Positions 23,963 to 32,794 of a stretch of 64,000 nucleotides of DNA are shown piece after piece. The position numbers and the translations under genes are program-made. The notes below the pieces were generated by a model. It ran no database searches. It worked only from the letters and a program-made list of their open reading frames with translations, and was not told the DNA's origin. The stretch's first letter is position 1, and each line of letters begins with the position of its first letter. The DNA is from an uncultured beta proteobacterium. GTDB taxonomy: Bacteria > Pseudomonadota > Gammaproteobacteria > Burkholderiales > Burkholderiaceae. The stretch covers positions 1 through 64,000 of the forward strand of contig CAIPQU010000030.1 of NCBI GenBank assembly GCA_903867305.1, read 5' to 3'.

Positions 23963-25030
23963 TTGAAATTATCTCTTCTCGCGCGCTTCTCCAAACCGAC
24001 TCAGTGGGTTTTTCTAATAGGCATTACTTATGTCATTACCAGCTTACTTGATTTAATTCATCTACCTGCTGCACTATTGTTGGGTCCAATGATTGCTGGT
24101 ATTTTGAGCGAGTCCGCAAATAGTTCAATTCGACTTCCACACATAACAATGAGCATTTCACAAGCTATTATTGGTTGCATGGTTGGTAGCTCATTGACGC
24201 CAGAAATTGTTGCATTGTTTTTAGACCAATGGTTTATATTTCTAGGTTTTGGTTTAATGACTTTATTGATTAGTATTTTTTTAGGTTGGTCAATTGGTCA
24301 ATTAGGTATTTTAAATGGCCCCACTGCGATTTGGGGACTATTGCCAGGCGCTGCATCAACGATGGTTTCTTTAGCTGAGGGTTTTGGAGCGGATCCTAGG
24401 TTAGTTGCTTTTATGCAATATTTACGTGTGTTGATGGTCACGATTGTTGCATCTATAGTTGCTCGCTATTGGGTGCATATTCCTATCTCGTTTGTACATA
24501 CAACGCATTGGTTTGAACCTATTCATTGGAGCGCTTTTGTTGTTACGTGTAGTATCGTGGCATTTAGTTTAACGGCGATGCTTTTACCAAAGATATCTGG
24601 CGGGGTCATTATCTTGTCGATAGGAGTAGCAGCATTTCTCCACCTTAACGGCTATTCTGAAATAGAGTTACCATATTGGTTAAGAGCTTTAGCTTTTGCG
24701 ATGATCGGTTGGAGTGTAGGCTTACGGTTTACCAAAGATGTATTACTTGCAGCGAGCAAAGCATTACCTCAAGCCATCATTTCGATATTCATTTTAATAG
24801 TTTGTTGTGCAGGAATGGCAACTGTAATAGCCAGCTACTTAGGCATTGACGCTTTAAGTGCTTATTTAGCGACGAGTCCAGGCGGCATGGATTCCATCGC
24901 TATTATTGCGGCTTCGACTAAAGTAGATTTAGCCTTTGTCCTCACATTACAGTTAGCACGCTTTTTAGTGACTCTTCTCATTGGACCTAGCCTATCAACA
25001 AAAGTTGTCAAAATCTATGGGAAGAATTAA
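23963..25030 (+). CDS. AbrB family membrane protein (putative transporter)
   Basis: The product is 355 residues with about ten hydrophobic helices in two repeats. ALLLGPMIAGILSE and NGPTAIWGLLPGAASTMVSL in the first half and ATSPGGMDSIAIIAASTKVD in the second are AbrB-family (TIGR03082) signatures. The old label 'ammonia monooxygenase' for this family is misleading. It is probably a transporter of unknown substrate. The start codon is TTG and is uncertain. The gene converges on the ROK kinase gene. Confidence 0.85.
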   Translation: MKLSLLARFSKPTQWVFLIGITYVITSLLDLIHLPAALLLGPMIAGILSESANSSIRLPHITMSISQAIIGCMVGSSLTPEIVALFLDQWFIFLGFGLMTLLISIFLGWSIGQLGILNGPTAIWGLLPGAASTMVSLAEGFGADPRLVAFMQYLRVLMVTIVASIVARYWVHIPISFVHTTHWFEPIHWSAFVVTCSIVAFSLTAMLLPKISGGVIILSIGVAAFLHLNGYSEIELPYWLRALAFAMIGWSVGLRFTKDVLLAASKALPQAIISIFILIVCCAGMATVIASYLGIDALSAYLATSPGGMDSIAIIAASTKVDLAFVLTLQLARFLVTLLIGPSLSTKVVKIYGKN

Positions 25031-25113
25031 GTATTGCCTGAGCCCTTAAACGCAGAGAATCATTTTTCTAGACTTAAGATAGTCAATCATCTAAGTATGA
25101 AGTCTTACGTCAG

Positions 25114-26043
25114 CTAAATACCGATAAGTGCAGCGCCAATAACTCCAGCAGAGTCGCCTAATTGATTTTTAACAAGCGGCGTAGATAGTTGATCGTTAAA
25201 AATATATTTTGTAATACTCTCAACACCCACGCTGTAAATAGAGTCCTCATTAGAAAGGCCGCCCCCTAAGACGATAATATCTGGATCCAAGATATTGATT
25301 AGATTTGCAAAACACCTTCCAAATCGATCATAAAAGATATTGATAACATCAATGGCGAGTGCATTCTTTGATTTCGCTAGTTTAAAAATAGCCTCTGCAT
25401 TTTCATGTAGAGATGATTTTTCTTGATATATCCGCTCGAGTCCACTACCCGAAATATAGGTTTCTACGCACCCCCTTTTTCCACAAAAGCATAATGGTCC
25501 ATTTGGATCAATGCTCATATGACCCCATTCACCAGCTAGTCGTTGAGGGCCAACCCACATATTTTTATTAATCACCAAGCCACCCCCACAACCTGTGCCC
25601 ATGATGACACCAAATACTAGGTTATGATTTTGTGCTGCACCATGAGTAGCCTCAGCCATCGTAAAACAATTTGCATCATTTTCAATATGAACTTGGTGAT
25701 GAAGTTGAGACTCTAGTAGAATTTTTAAAGCCTGACCATTTAAACAAACTGTATTAGAGTTTTTTAATAAGCCGGTTTTTAAAGAAATACTGCCTGGCGT
25801 TCCTATCCCTAGTGTATGAGTCTTACCCTTGATGCTTGCAAGAGCTTGTTCGTAGATGATTGTGATCTGATTTAAAATATGTTGAACACCAAGATCTGCC
25901 TGTGTTTGAACTCTTTCTCTGAAGGTGATTTGATGATCAGGATCTATTACAACAACTTCAATTTTTGTACCACCTAAATCAATACCAATTTTATGGGCAG
26001 GACTCTTTATAAAATTTCCCTGTAATTGAGTTATTTGTATCAT
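25114..26043 (-). CDS. ROK family sugar kinase
   Basis: The 309-residue protein has the N-terminal ATP-binding IGIDLGGTKIEVVVID, the substrate loop FGVIMGTGCGGGLVIN, and the ROK zinc motif GEWGHMSIDPNGPLCFCGKRGC (His and three Cys). DIIVLGGGLSN lies near the end. It is closest in layout to fructokinase/N-acetylhexosamine kinases (Mak/NagK type). It acts in the cytoplasm and phosphorylates a hexose or N-acetylated hexose. The exact sugar is undetermined. No sugar transporter is adjacent. Confidence 0.88.
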   Translation of the reverse strand: MIQITQLQGNFIKSPAHKIGIDLGGTKIEVVVIDPDHQITFRERVQTQADLGVQHILNQITIIYEQALASIKGKTHTLGIGTPGSISLKTGLLKNSNTVCLNGQALKILLESQLHHQVHIENDANCFTMAEATHGAAQNHNLVFGVIMGTGCGGGLVINKNMWVGPQRLAGEWGHMSIDPNGPLCFCGKRGCVETYISGSGLERIYQEKSSLHENAEAIFKLAKSKNALAIDVINIFYDRFGRCFANLINILDPDIIVLGGGLSNEDSIYSVGVESITKYIFNDQLSTPLVKNQLGDSAGVIGAALIGI

Positions 26044-26464
26044 TAAATAGATGTTAAATAAATTTAGTAAAAACGGCGTGGATCAAATAAAAAATATTTC
26101 AAATCAAAATAACAGAGCAGTAACCAAAATAACTCTACTCAATCATCTCAAACACTCCAGTGAGAACTTGGTGGGGTTTTGCAAACCAATCACCACAATA
26201 ATAAGTCTAATAAAAAATTAGGCATAATGCTTGCAGTGGTCATTGAATACTTTGATATTCTTAAATATGGCATATTTTGACAGATTATTTGCCAATGTTT
26301 ATAAATTTATCGAGTAGTTTTTCCATGCCAGCAAAAATTGTTATTTAAAAATGATTCACTTTATTCGGTCTCAATGGTTAGCGAATAAAATAAAAATATA
26401 TATACAACACAAGGTAAATTAGTTTATATAAAACCCTTGTATAGATCGCGAAGAATAATTTTTA
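26044..26464. other. AT-rich divergent intergenic region, 421 bp
   Basis: The region is AT-rich with no supported frame. The stretch AAACACTCCAGTGAGAACTTGGTGGGGTTTTGC around 26150 is GC-richer and contains a weak hairpin (CACTCCAGTG). Promoters for the ROK kinase (minus) and azlC (plus) should lie at either end. Nothing else can be assigned. Confidence 0.4.
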
Positions 26465-27190
26465 ATGGACTTAAAGTTTTTTAAAAGCACCCCTTTTATT
26501 GATGGAGTTAAATCTATCATAGAGCCAGCATTAGCAATTATTGCCTGGTCAATTGTGACCAATATTGCATTATTGAGTGCTGGACTCAAACCTATTGAAA
26601 CATTTTGGTTCAATATTTTGGTATACGGAGGTTCAGCTCAATTATCTGCGATGCCATTAATTGCAGGAGATTATCCATTTTGGACAATATGGCTGACGGC
26701 TTTAATAGTGAATTCAAGGTTTGTTATTTACAGTGCGGCAATTCAACCACACTTCAAAAAATATTCATTCTTACAAAGATTATGTATTGGTAGTTTAAAT
26801 ACAGACATAACATTTACGAAGTTTTTACAAAAATTCCCGACTTCAGATAATGTCCATGGCGCAAACTTTGAGCTTTTCTATTATATGGGCATGGTAATAA
26901 CACATTGGGCTATTTGGCAGTTAGGTGTTTTGATTGCAATTGTGTTTGGCTCCAAAATTCCAAGCTCTTGGGGTATTGGCTTTGCTGGTACTCTAGCTTT
27001 AGTTGCGCTGATCATACCTGCTATTAAAAATAATACAGCATTAGTTTCAGCACTGGCAGCAGCAATTACCTGTGTGTTCACGATTAATTTACCTTATCGA
27101 CTAACGATCATTTGTTCAGTGATTGTAGGTGTTTTGGCAGCAGTATTGATGGATAAAAAATTGAAAGCGGAGCCAAATGAGCGAACTTAA
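26465..27190 (+). CDS. azlC: AzlC family branched-chain amino acid exporter subunit
   Basis: The 241-residue membrane protein has about six to eight helices. FWFNILVYGGSAQLSAMPLIAG and NSRFVIYSAAIQPHFKK are hallmark AzlC motifs. AzlC with AzlD forms an exporter for branched-chain or related hydrophobic amino acids. Its 3' end overlaps the azlD start by 14 nt, indicating translational coupling. Confidence 0.9.
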   Translation: MDLKFFKSTPFIDGVKSIIEPALAIIAWSIVTNIALLSAGLKPIETFWFNILVYGGSAQLSAMPLIAGDYPFWTIWLTALIVNSRFVIYSAAIQPHFKKYSFLQRLCIGSLNTDITFTKFLQKFPTSDNVHGANFELFYYMGMVITHWAIWQLGVLIAIVFGSKIPSSWGIGFAGTLALVALIIPAIKNNTALVSALAAAITCVFTINLPYRLTIICSVIVGVLAAVLMDKKLKAEPNERT

Positions 27191-27512
27191 TTTATGGATT
27201 GCATTTATTGGGTTAATGTTGGTTACATTGTTTTCAAGAGGATTCTTCCTACTTGTAGGATCAAGATTTCAGCTTTCTGAAGTTGTTCATGAGTTTTTAC
27301 GCTATGCGCCTACCGCCGCATTGATTGCAATTGTTCTTCCAGAAATATTGTTTACCAAAAATATTTCTTCAAACTTGTTTGAGTTAAAGCTCTATACTCC
27401 ACAATTATTTGGTGGGATAGTGGGGATAATTGTTTTTTCTTTTACCAAGAGCATGTTGTCAACGATATTTTTTGGAATGATGATATACACTGCAGCAAGG
27501 TTTTTAATCTAA
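27177..27512 (+). CDS. azlD: AzlD family branched-chain amino acid exporter subunit
   Basis: The 111-residue protein has about four hydrophobic helices and the AzlD landmarks FSRGFFLLVG and VHEFLRYAPTAALIAIVLPE. It is the small partner of AzlC. The start ATG lies inside the azlC coding sequence (14-nt overlap). A transcript ending after this gene is likely, although no strong terminator is visible before the VOC gene 77 nt on. Confidence 0.9.
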   Translation: MSELNLWIAFIGLMLVTLFSRGFFLLVGSRFQLSEVVHEFLRYAPTAALIAIVLPEILFTKNISSNLFELKLYTPQLFGGIVGIIVFSFTKSMLSTIFFGMMIYTAARFLI

Positions 27513-27588
27513 GCTTACATAGACATAGAACACTACAAAAAATTTAACTTTAATAAGCGCCCCCTATTTTTAGCGGTAAGATATTTCG

Positions 27589-27984
27589 ATGATTACACAT
27601 TTAGACCATCTTGTTTTAACTACAGCAAAAGAGTTGGAGTGTATAGATTTTTATACTCGTGTATTACAGATGAAATTAGAATCATTTATTGGTGGAACAC
27701 CTCCTGTAGAACGAAAAGCATTTAAGTTTGGTAAACAAAAAATTAATCTCCATATTCAGGGTAAAGAGTTTGAGCCAAAGGCCCATATTCCAACTCCAGG
27801 ATCATTGGATTTATGTTTTATTGTTGATGACTCTTTAGACGTTTTTATTGAACATATACAAAGAGAAAATTGGCCAATGATTGAAGGGCCGGTTATCCGT
27901 ACGGGAGCAACTTCAAAGATAAACTCTGTTTATGTACGTGACCCAGATCAAAACTTAATTGAAATCAGTACAATTTTAGGTTGA
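27589..27984 (+). CDS. VOC superfamily (glyoxalase-like) protein
   Basis: The 131-residue protein has paired beta-alpha-beta-beta-beta units: ITHLDHLVLTTAKELECIDFY begins the first, and GSLDLCFIVDD and VYVRDPDQNLIEIS form the second. Metal ligands are probably His5, His68-region and the final Glu (NLIEIS). It resembles small virulence-protein/glyoxalase VOC members of unknown substrate. It is cytoplasmic and lies downstream of azlD. Confidence 0.88.
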   Translation: MITHLDHLVLTTAKELECIDFYTRVLQMKLESFIGGTPPVERKAFKFGKQKINLHIQGKEFEPKAHIPTPGSLDLCFIVDDSLDVFIEHIQRENWPMIEGPVIRTGATSKINSVYVRDPDQNLIEISTILG

Positions 27985-28039
27985 AAGAATGAGAACTACT
28001 TGAGCTTTTTATTGCATCAAGACCCTGAGATTTAACTCA

Positions 28040-28450
28040 TTAACTCGGCTGCTTCTCAAATTTGACGATACTATTAATTTGATCTAGCCATGGCAAAGCA
28101 GAGCGATACCAAATCTGTTTTGTTGGTACAAGAACCGCTTTTTGGCTAAGAGTCCCAACTCTGAGTCCAAAAACTTCTTGGTTGAATTCACTGGTGGCAT
28201 AAATAGAAGCTCCGCAATCTGGGCAAAAAGCCTGGATGCGACGGTTGCCACTTTCCGCAATTTTGAGATAAGTTTTAGGTTGACCTTGTAAAAGTTTGAA
28301 ATTTTCTTTCGCTACCGGAACTATGACTCTAAAAGGTGCGCCAGTCATTGTTTGGCAATCTGTACAATGGCAAATAGAAACTTTGGAGGTGTCGACCTCT
28401 GCTTTAAACTTGATACGTTGACAGTGGCAAGATCCATCGACATGCAGCAT
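28040..28450 (-). CDS. GFA (glutathione-dependent formaldehyde-activating) domain protein
   Basis: The 136-residue protein has the GFA zinc pattern: CHCQRIKF, CHCTDCQTMTGAPFR and CPDCGASIYA. These supply the Cys ligands for two zinc sites. Despite the name, most members have unknown reactions. It is a single gene on the minus strand. A GGAGGG-type ribosome binding site precedes the ATG (plus-strand CCCTCC at 28456). Confidence 0.88.
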   Translation of the reverse strand: MLHVDGSCHCQRIKFKAEVDTSKVSICHCTDCQTMTGAPFRVIVPVAKENFKLLQGQPKTYLKIAESGNRRIQAFCPDCGASIYATSEFNQEVFGLRVGTLSQKAVLVPTKQIWYRSALPWLDQINSIVKFEKQPS

Positions 28451-28695
28451 AAACCCTCCTAAATGATTTTTTCAACTAATTTAGCATAAGAATTAGTGTT
28501 CAATGAATGAATTTATTCTTACTACTTACATCCTGCGTTAGGAAATTAGAAAAATAGGGAAGTGCTATTTACAAAAAACAGTTCAAAGAAAAATTTCCCT
28601 GAGGTTTCCAAGGCATGATAAATTAAAGAGAACCCTAACTTAATATGGTGTAATTTGTGACAGCCCATTTAAATAGTCTGTTGAAGATAAATTAT
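28451..28695. other. Intergenic region upstream of the structured element
   Basis: This is AT-rich sequence between the GFA gene and the structured segment at 28696. It has no open frame with family resemblance. The piece AACCCTAACTTAATATGGTG followed by TTTGTGACAGCCCA has the look of a mobile-element end, but no partner repeat was found. Confidence 0.35.
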
Positions 28696-28893
28696 TGGTG
28701 TGGGACTCGTTAAGACAACTTCATGTTTAGCTCAGCGAGTGGAGAAGGAAACCTGATGCATTAATTATGCAGTATGAGAACCAGAATATAGGTTCTTTAG
28801 TAAGTGGTTAGCTCCATACGACCAAGCATATCCTGACTTGTTCCTGTGGGTATCTTAGAAGTAGCCCTCGCCCTTTTGTGCAGGGAGACGTCA
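28696..28893 (+). ncRNA. Candidate structured RNA element upstream of diheme cytochrome gene
   Basis: The 200-bp non-coding stretch has a higher GC content than its surroundings and several consecutive helices. These are ACTCG/CGAGT (28704/28736), TGCAT/ATGCA (28757), outer GTATG/CATAC enclosing AGAACC/GGTTCT (28772-28820), ATATCC/GGGTAT (28828-28853) and CCCT/AGGG (28871-28886). It ends at the ribosome binding site of the cytochrome gene. It could be a cis-acting leader RNA, or a remnant of a mobile-element RNA such as the non-coding end of an IS110-type element. The identity is not established. Confidence 0.4.
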
Positions 28894-28907
28894 ATAGGAG
28901 CCGAGTG

Positions 28908-29768
28908 ATGTTTAGACAATTTTTATTTTTATCGTTAGTAAATCTAACAATGTTTTATGCAAGTGCTCATGCACAGAGTGTCAATCTTTATGATCGAGGG
29001 AAATACCTCATGGAAGGACCGGTGGCGTGTGGAAATTGTCATGTTCAACGTGGCGCCAAAGGTGAGCCTTTATTAGACAAAGGGTTATCTGGCGGCATGG
29101 TGTTTGATGAACCAGCATTCAAGGCAGTTGCTTCTAATATTACTCCTGATAAAGAAACTGGCATAGGTAACTGGACCGATCAGCAATTAGAGAAAGCTAT
29201 TCGAGAAGGAATAAGACCCAATGGAAAAGTGATTGGCCCACCGATGCCTATAGAGTTTTATCGAAAAATGTCAGATGAAGATTTAAAAGCAATCATTGTC
29301 TATATGAGGGCTCAACCAGCTGTAAGGAATCAGGTACCGAAATCCATCTATAACATTCCATTACCGGCGAACTATGGACCCACAATTACTCAGAAGATTT
29401 CTACTCCTTCACAAAAAAACACTAAAGAGTATGGTGAGTATTTGACGGCAATCAGCCATTGTATGGATTGTCATAATCCGAGAAATGAAAAAGGGCAATT
29501 AGTGTGGTCAAAACTAGGATCTGGCGGTCAACAATTTAAAGGACCGTGGGGAATAAGCGTCTCTAGAAATCTGACCCCCCATGAATATGGTTTAAAAAAT
29601 TGGACTAACCAAGAAATTGCAACAGCCATTCAAAATGGCATAGATAGGTCTGGCCAAAACTATAGACCACCGATGGCTTTTAGTTGGTATAAAAATATTA
29701 ACAAAAACGATATGGACGCAATCATACAATATTTAAGATCATTAAAACCCTTGAGTGGCGGCAACTAA
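28908..29768 (+). CDS. Periplasmic diheme cytochrome c
   Basis: ATG 28908 has AGGAG 9 nt upstream and gives a clean signal peptide (ending AHA, residue 22). The mature protein has two class-I haem domains: CGNCH at residues 41-45 with a distal Met around GPPMPIEF, and CMDCH in the second half with Met in RPPMAFSW. This two-domain type resembles the cytochrome subunit of alcohol/aldehyde or isoquinoline-1-oxidoreductase-type dehydrogenases. No dehydrogenase subunit is adjacent, so the electron donor is unknown. Confidence 0.9.
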   Translation: MFRQFLFLSLVNLTMFYASAHAQSVNLYDRGKYLMEGPVACGNCHVQRGAKGEPLLDKGLSGGMVFDEPAFKAVASNITPDKETGIGNWTDQQLEKAIREGIRPNGKVIGPPMPIEFYRKMSDEDLKAIIVYMRAQPAVRNQVPKSIYNIPLPANYGPTITQKISTPSQKNTKEYGEYLTAISHCMDCHNPRNEKGQLVWSKLGSGGQQFKGPWGISVSRNLTPHEYGLKNWTNQEIATAIQNGIDRSGQNYRPPMAFSWYKNINKNDMDAIIQYLRSLKPLSGGN

Positions 29769-29921
29769 AAAATTTGTATTGATCAGAAATCTAAAGAGTT
29801 TGATCGGCGGCTTATCCTAGAAATGTTCGCCCCTTCTCACAAAGAGCTTTTTAAAAACAATCTTGTAAGATAAGCAAAGTAATACATTAAATTGAAGTAA
29901 GTAAATAACAAAGGAATATGG

Positions 29922-30524
29922 ATGAAATCATTTTTGCATATTGATAGTGGAGTAGTGCCACAGTCAGAAATTCAGGGGTTTAATACAGATGAATGGAAAG
30001 AGATACGCCTTGAGAGTCGACCCGGCATGGATGCCGACATAGAAGGATCAATCCATGATTTATCTAAAGTGCCAACCGCTAGCGTTGATGCAATTTACTC
30101 GTACCATAATATCGTTTTTCTTTATCCACACGAAGTGATTACTGTTTTAAAAGAATTTAAACGAGTTTTAAAAGAAGACGGGATCGTTGTTTTGACATGC
30201 CCTGATTTACAAAGCGCATGTGAAGCAATTGTGGCAGATAAATTATTAGAGCCGCTATATAACAATGACATGGGTGTTCCAATTTCGCCCCTTGATATTG
30301 TTTATGGGATTAGAGCCAACACAGGACAGGGCTTTACAAATATGGCTCATAAGTGTGGGTTTACGTATTCAGCATTATTAAATGCACTTGGAGAGGCAGG
30401 ATTTGTTTCCTATTTTGGTGGCCGAAGACCATCAGCATATGATTTATGGAATGTAGCCTTTGTTAGAGAAAAAACGGAACAAGAGATGCGAAGTATTGGA
30501 AAAGTTTACATACCGTTTGAATAA
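29922..30524 (+). CDS. Methyltransferase-like protein with degenerate SAM motif
   Basis: The 200-residue protein resembles class I SAM methyltransferases of the Methyltransf_11 type. DLSKVPTASVDAIYSYHNIVF resembles the motif-II region, and VLKEFKRVLKEDGIVVLTCP is the classical post-motif strand. The start MKSFLHIDSGVVP replaces the usual LHIGCG motif I, so the first glycine is Asp. SAM binding may be weakened or the enzyme may be a pseudo-methyltransferase. A good ribosome binding site (AAGGA) precedes the ATG. It stands alone. Confidence 0.75.
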   Translation: MKSFLHIDSGVVPQSEIQGFNTDEWKEIRLESRPGMDADIEGSIHDLSKVPTASVDAIYSYHNIVFLYPHEVITVLKEFKRVLKEDGIVVLTCPDLQSACEAIVADKLLEPLYNNDMGVPISPLDIVYGIRANTGQGFTNMAHKCGFTYSALLNALGEAGFVSYFGGRRPSAYDLWNVAFVREKTEQEMRSIGKVYIPFE

Positions 30525-30751
30525 GCGAAAAATAAAGGCCGTGAGTTGATTTCCCTCGATATTTTTATATTGTTCTAATGATAGAATTAGTCGAGTTAGC
30601 CTTTATTTGGTTTAAAAGATGTGAAACCAACACTATGTTAATTTGTTCAAAGTGATGAAAATATTCAAGTTAAACTTGAGATGATTAATTTGGAAAATGC
30701 TGAGACATTGATCCTTTATAAAATACGACTAATTTTAAGAATGGAAAAACA

Positions 30752-31585
30752 ATGAACTATAAAAATAAAGTATTACATTTTTTGGCTTTAATTGTGTTGT
30801 GCCCAGTGATTTTAGGAACTGCATTTGCACAAAGCGGTTCTAAAACAGAAATGCAATGGCTTGGGCAAGCTGGTTTTAAGATTAAAACACCTGGCGGAAA
30901 AGTTCTTGTCATTGACCCATGGATTACGGCCGGACCCAAAGCACCAGCTAATTATAAAAATGATTTGTCGGCACTTGGTAAGGTTGACTTTTTATTGGTT
31001 ACCCATGCACACGTAGATCATTTAGGTGATGCACCGGCCCTTGCAAAACTCAATGAGGCGATACTTTACGGACCGGCTGATATGGTTACGCCTTTAATAA
31101 CTTTAGGTTTAATACCTGCTAATCTAGGATATCGTTTTAATAAGACTGGGTTTGTAACACCTTCCCCAGGGATTAAAGTTACCGCAGTTAAAGCAGAGCA
31201 TTCTTCGTTAATTGTTTGGAACAATCCAAATACTGGTAAAAATGAATCACACCCTGCTGGTGAGCCTGTTGGCTACATTATTCAACTAGAAAATGGCCTA
31301 AAAATCTGGCATATGGGAGATACTGGCTTGTTTGGGGATATGGAATTTATTGGTAAGTATTACAAGCCAGATTTAGTCATGATTCCGATTGGTGGAAATT
31401 TCACGATGAACCCTGAAGATGCTGCTTATGCACTTAAAAATTGGATTAAGCCAAAAGCCGTTATTCCAATGCACTACAACTCTAACCCTATGACTAAAGG
31501 GACCCTAGCTGAATTTGAAGAAGCAATGAAGGGTAGCGATATTAAGATAATCCCGATGAAAGAGGGACAATCAATAGAGTATTAA
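30752..31585 (+). CDS. Exported metal-dependent hydrolase, UlaG-like (beta-lactamase fold)
   Basis: The product is 277 residues. The signal peptide (about 1-26, ending AFA) is followed by EMQWLGQAGFKIKTPGGKVL and the metal motif THAHVDHLGDA. HMGDTGLFGD and IPMHYNSNP supply further ligands. This is the UPF0173/UlaG-like metallo-beta-lactamase group, normally cytoplasmic. This version is periplasmic. The substrate is unknown. A strong terminator follows at 31609. Confidence 0.88.
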   Translation: MNYKNKVLHFLALIVLCPVILGTAFAQSGSKTEMQWLGQAGFKIKTPGGKVLVIDPWITAGPKAPANYKNDLSALGKVDFLLVTHAHVDHLGDAPALAKLNEAILYGPADMVTPLITLGLIPANLGYRFNKTGFVTPSPGIKVTAVKAEHSSLIVWNNPNTGKNESHPAGEPVGYIIQLENGLKIWHMGDTGLFGDMEFIGKYYKPDLVMIPIGGNFTMNPEDAAYALKNWIKPKAVIPMHYNSNPMTKGTLAEFEEAMKGSDIKIIPMKEGQSIEY

Positions 31586-31608
31586 TAACCATGACCTTGG
31601 TCAGTTTG

Positions 31609-31640
31609 AAAAAATAGCCCACTGATTGGGCTATTTTTTT
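31609..31640. terminator. Bidirectional terminator between convergent genes
   Basis: AAAAATAGCCCA pairs with TGGGCTATTTTT (12 bp) around CTGAT, with A-run on one side and T-run on the other, so it serves both strands. The core is the same as in the hairpin at 3069-3093. Confidence 0.85.
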
Positions 31641-31684
31641 GGTCTATTGGAAGATAGTTGAACTAAGATTTTTTGATCTGAGCC

Positions 31685-32242
31685 TCAGAGATGGGCTTGA
31701 AGCTTTTCGAGAAAAAGCGTTTCGCCATGATTGACGCCTTTAGACCACTCTTTTCCGGAGGACTCATTTGCTTCATCTGATATATATTTATAGGATAGCC
31801 AGTTAATCTGATGTTCATGAGCGACGGACGCAATAGCAAATAACTCCATATCCACCACATCTATATGATTTTTAATGAGCCAATCATCCTGCTGGGTCAC
31901 AAAAGAATCGCCTGTACCACAAATATGTCCCTCAGAAATCGATGATAAGGTATTGGGCCTTTTAGAAAAGGGCACAACGCCCCTAGGCGCCAAAGGTTCT
32001 GCAATCATGTCTCTTTGAACAACTGTACCAATTTGTATTAAGCCAGAAAGCAAAGGCGATATTTTGCCAACGGTCCCAAAATTAATGATTAATTGTGGAT
32101 TATATTGTTGGATAGCCTTGAAGGTGGCAATTGAAGCATTCACTTTGCCAATACCTGAATAGATGATGGGGATATGAGAAGATAACACTTCGCGACGAAG
32201 TTCATCCTCTAAAGCAACAATTAAAACTAAAGAATTTTTCAT
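31685..32242 (-). CDS. Nucleosidase of the MTA/SAH nucleosidase-like family
   Basis: The 185-residue protein has the purine-nucleoside phosphorylase fold of MTA/SAH nucleosidases, slightly short: SLVLIVALEDELRRE, IIYSGIGKVNASIATFKAI and INFGTVGKISPLLSGLIQIG. The catalytic region follows as VVDMELFAIASVAHEHQI and YKYISDEANESS. It would release adenine or another base from a nucleoside. Its start codon is 5 bp from that of apt on the other strand, a functionally sensible pair. No ribosome binding site is visible. Confidence 0.82.
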   Translation of the reverse strand: MKNSLVLIVALEDELRREVLSSHIPIIYSGIGKVNASIATFKAIQQYNPQLIINFGTVGKISPLLSGLIQIGTVVQRDMIAEPLAPRGVVPFSKRPNTLSSISEGHICGTGDSFVTQQDDWLIKNHIDVVDMELFAIASVAHEHQINWLSYKYISDEANESSGKEWSKGVNHGETLFLEKLQAHL

Positions 32243-32247
32243 TATTT

Positions 32248-32766
32248 ATGAATTTACTAAATTATTTGCCAACGGTTCCAGATTTCCCAAAACCGGGAAT
32301 TATGTTCAAAGATATTTCGCCACTACTCGCAGATCAAAAGGCTTTTTCATTTGCAATTGAGCAATTGTATGGCCTTAGCCACTTTTGTGAATTTGATTAT
32401 ATTTTGGGCATCGAGTCAAGGGGCTTCATTTTTGCTACGGCCCTTTCTCAAGTGTCACAAAAAGGATTAGTCTTGGCGCGCAAACCAAATAAGCTGCCTA
32501 AAAAAGTATATTCACAAAGTTATGGCTTGGAATACGGTACAGATGCTTTAGAGATACAGCAGGACCTACTGCCCTCAATGGCGAAAGTATTGTTAATCGA
32601 TGATGTGTTGGCTACCGGTGGAACCTTGGCCGCTGCTGCTAGTTTAGTAAAAAAAGCAGGCGCCCAAGTTGCTGGCACATTAGTCCTATTGGAAATTTTA
32701 GAGTTGATGGGTAGTCAAAAATTGGGGATAGAAAATATTCAGTCAAAGTCTTTAATTCAGATATAA
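32248..32766 (+). CDS. apt: Adenine phosphoribosyltransferase
   Basis: The 172-residue protein has VPDFPKPGIMFKDISPLLAD, FDYILGIESRGFIFATALS and the PRPP-binding VLLIDDVLATGGTLAAA, all diagnostic of Apt. It converts adenine plus PRPP to AMP. Divergence from the nucleosidase suggests a coupled release-and-salvage unit. No Shine-Dalgarno sequence precedes the ATG, so a leaderless or very short-leader transcript is possible. Confidence 0.93.
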   Translation: MNLLNYLPTVPDFPKPGIMFKDISPLLADQKAFSFAIEQLYGLSHFCEFDYILGIESRGFIFATALSQVSQKGLVLARKPNKLPKKVYSQSYGLEYGTDALEIQQDLLPSMAKVLLIDDVLATGGTLAAAASLVKKAGAQVAGTLVLLEILELMGSQKLGIENIQSKSLIQI

Positions 32767-32794
32767 ACGAAAGATATAACATTTGGGGACGTTG

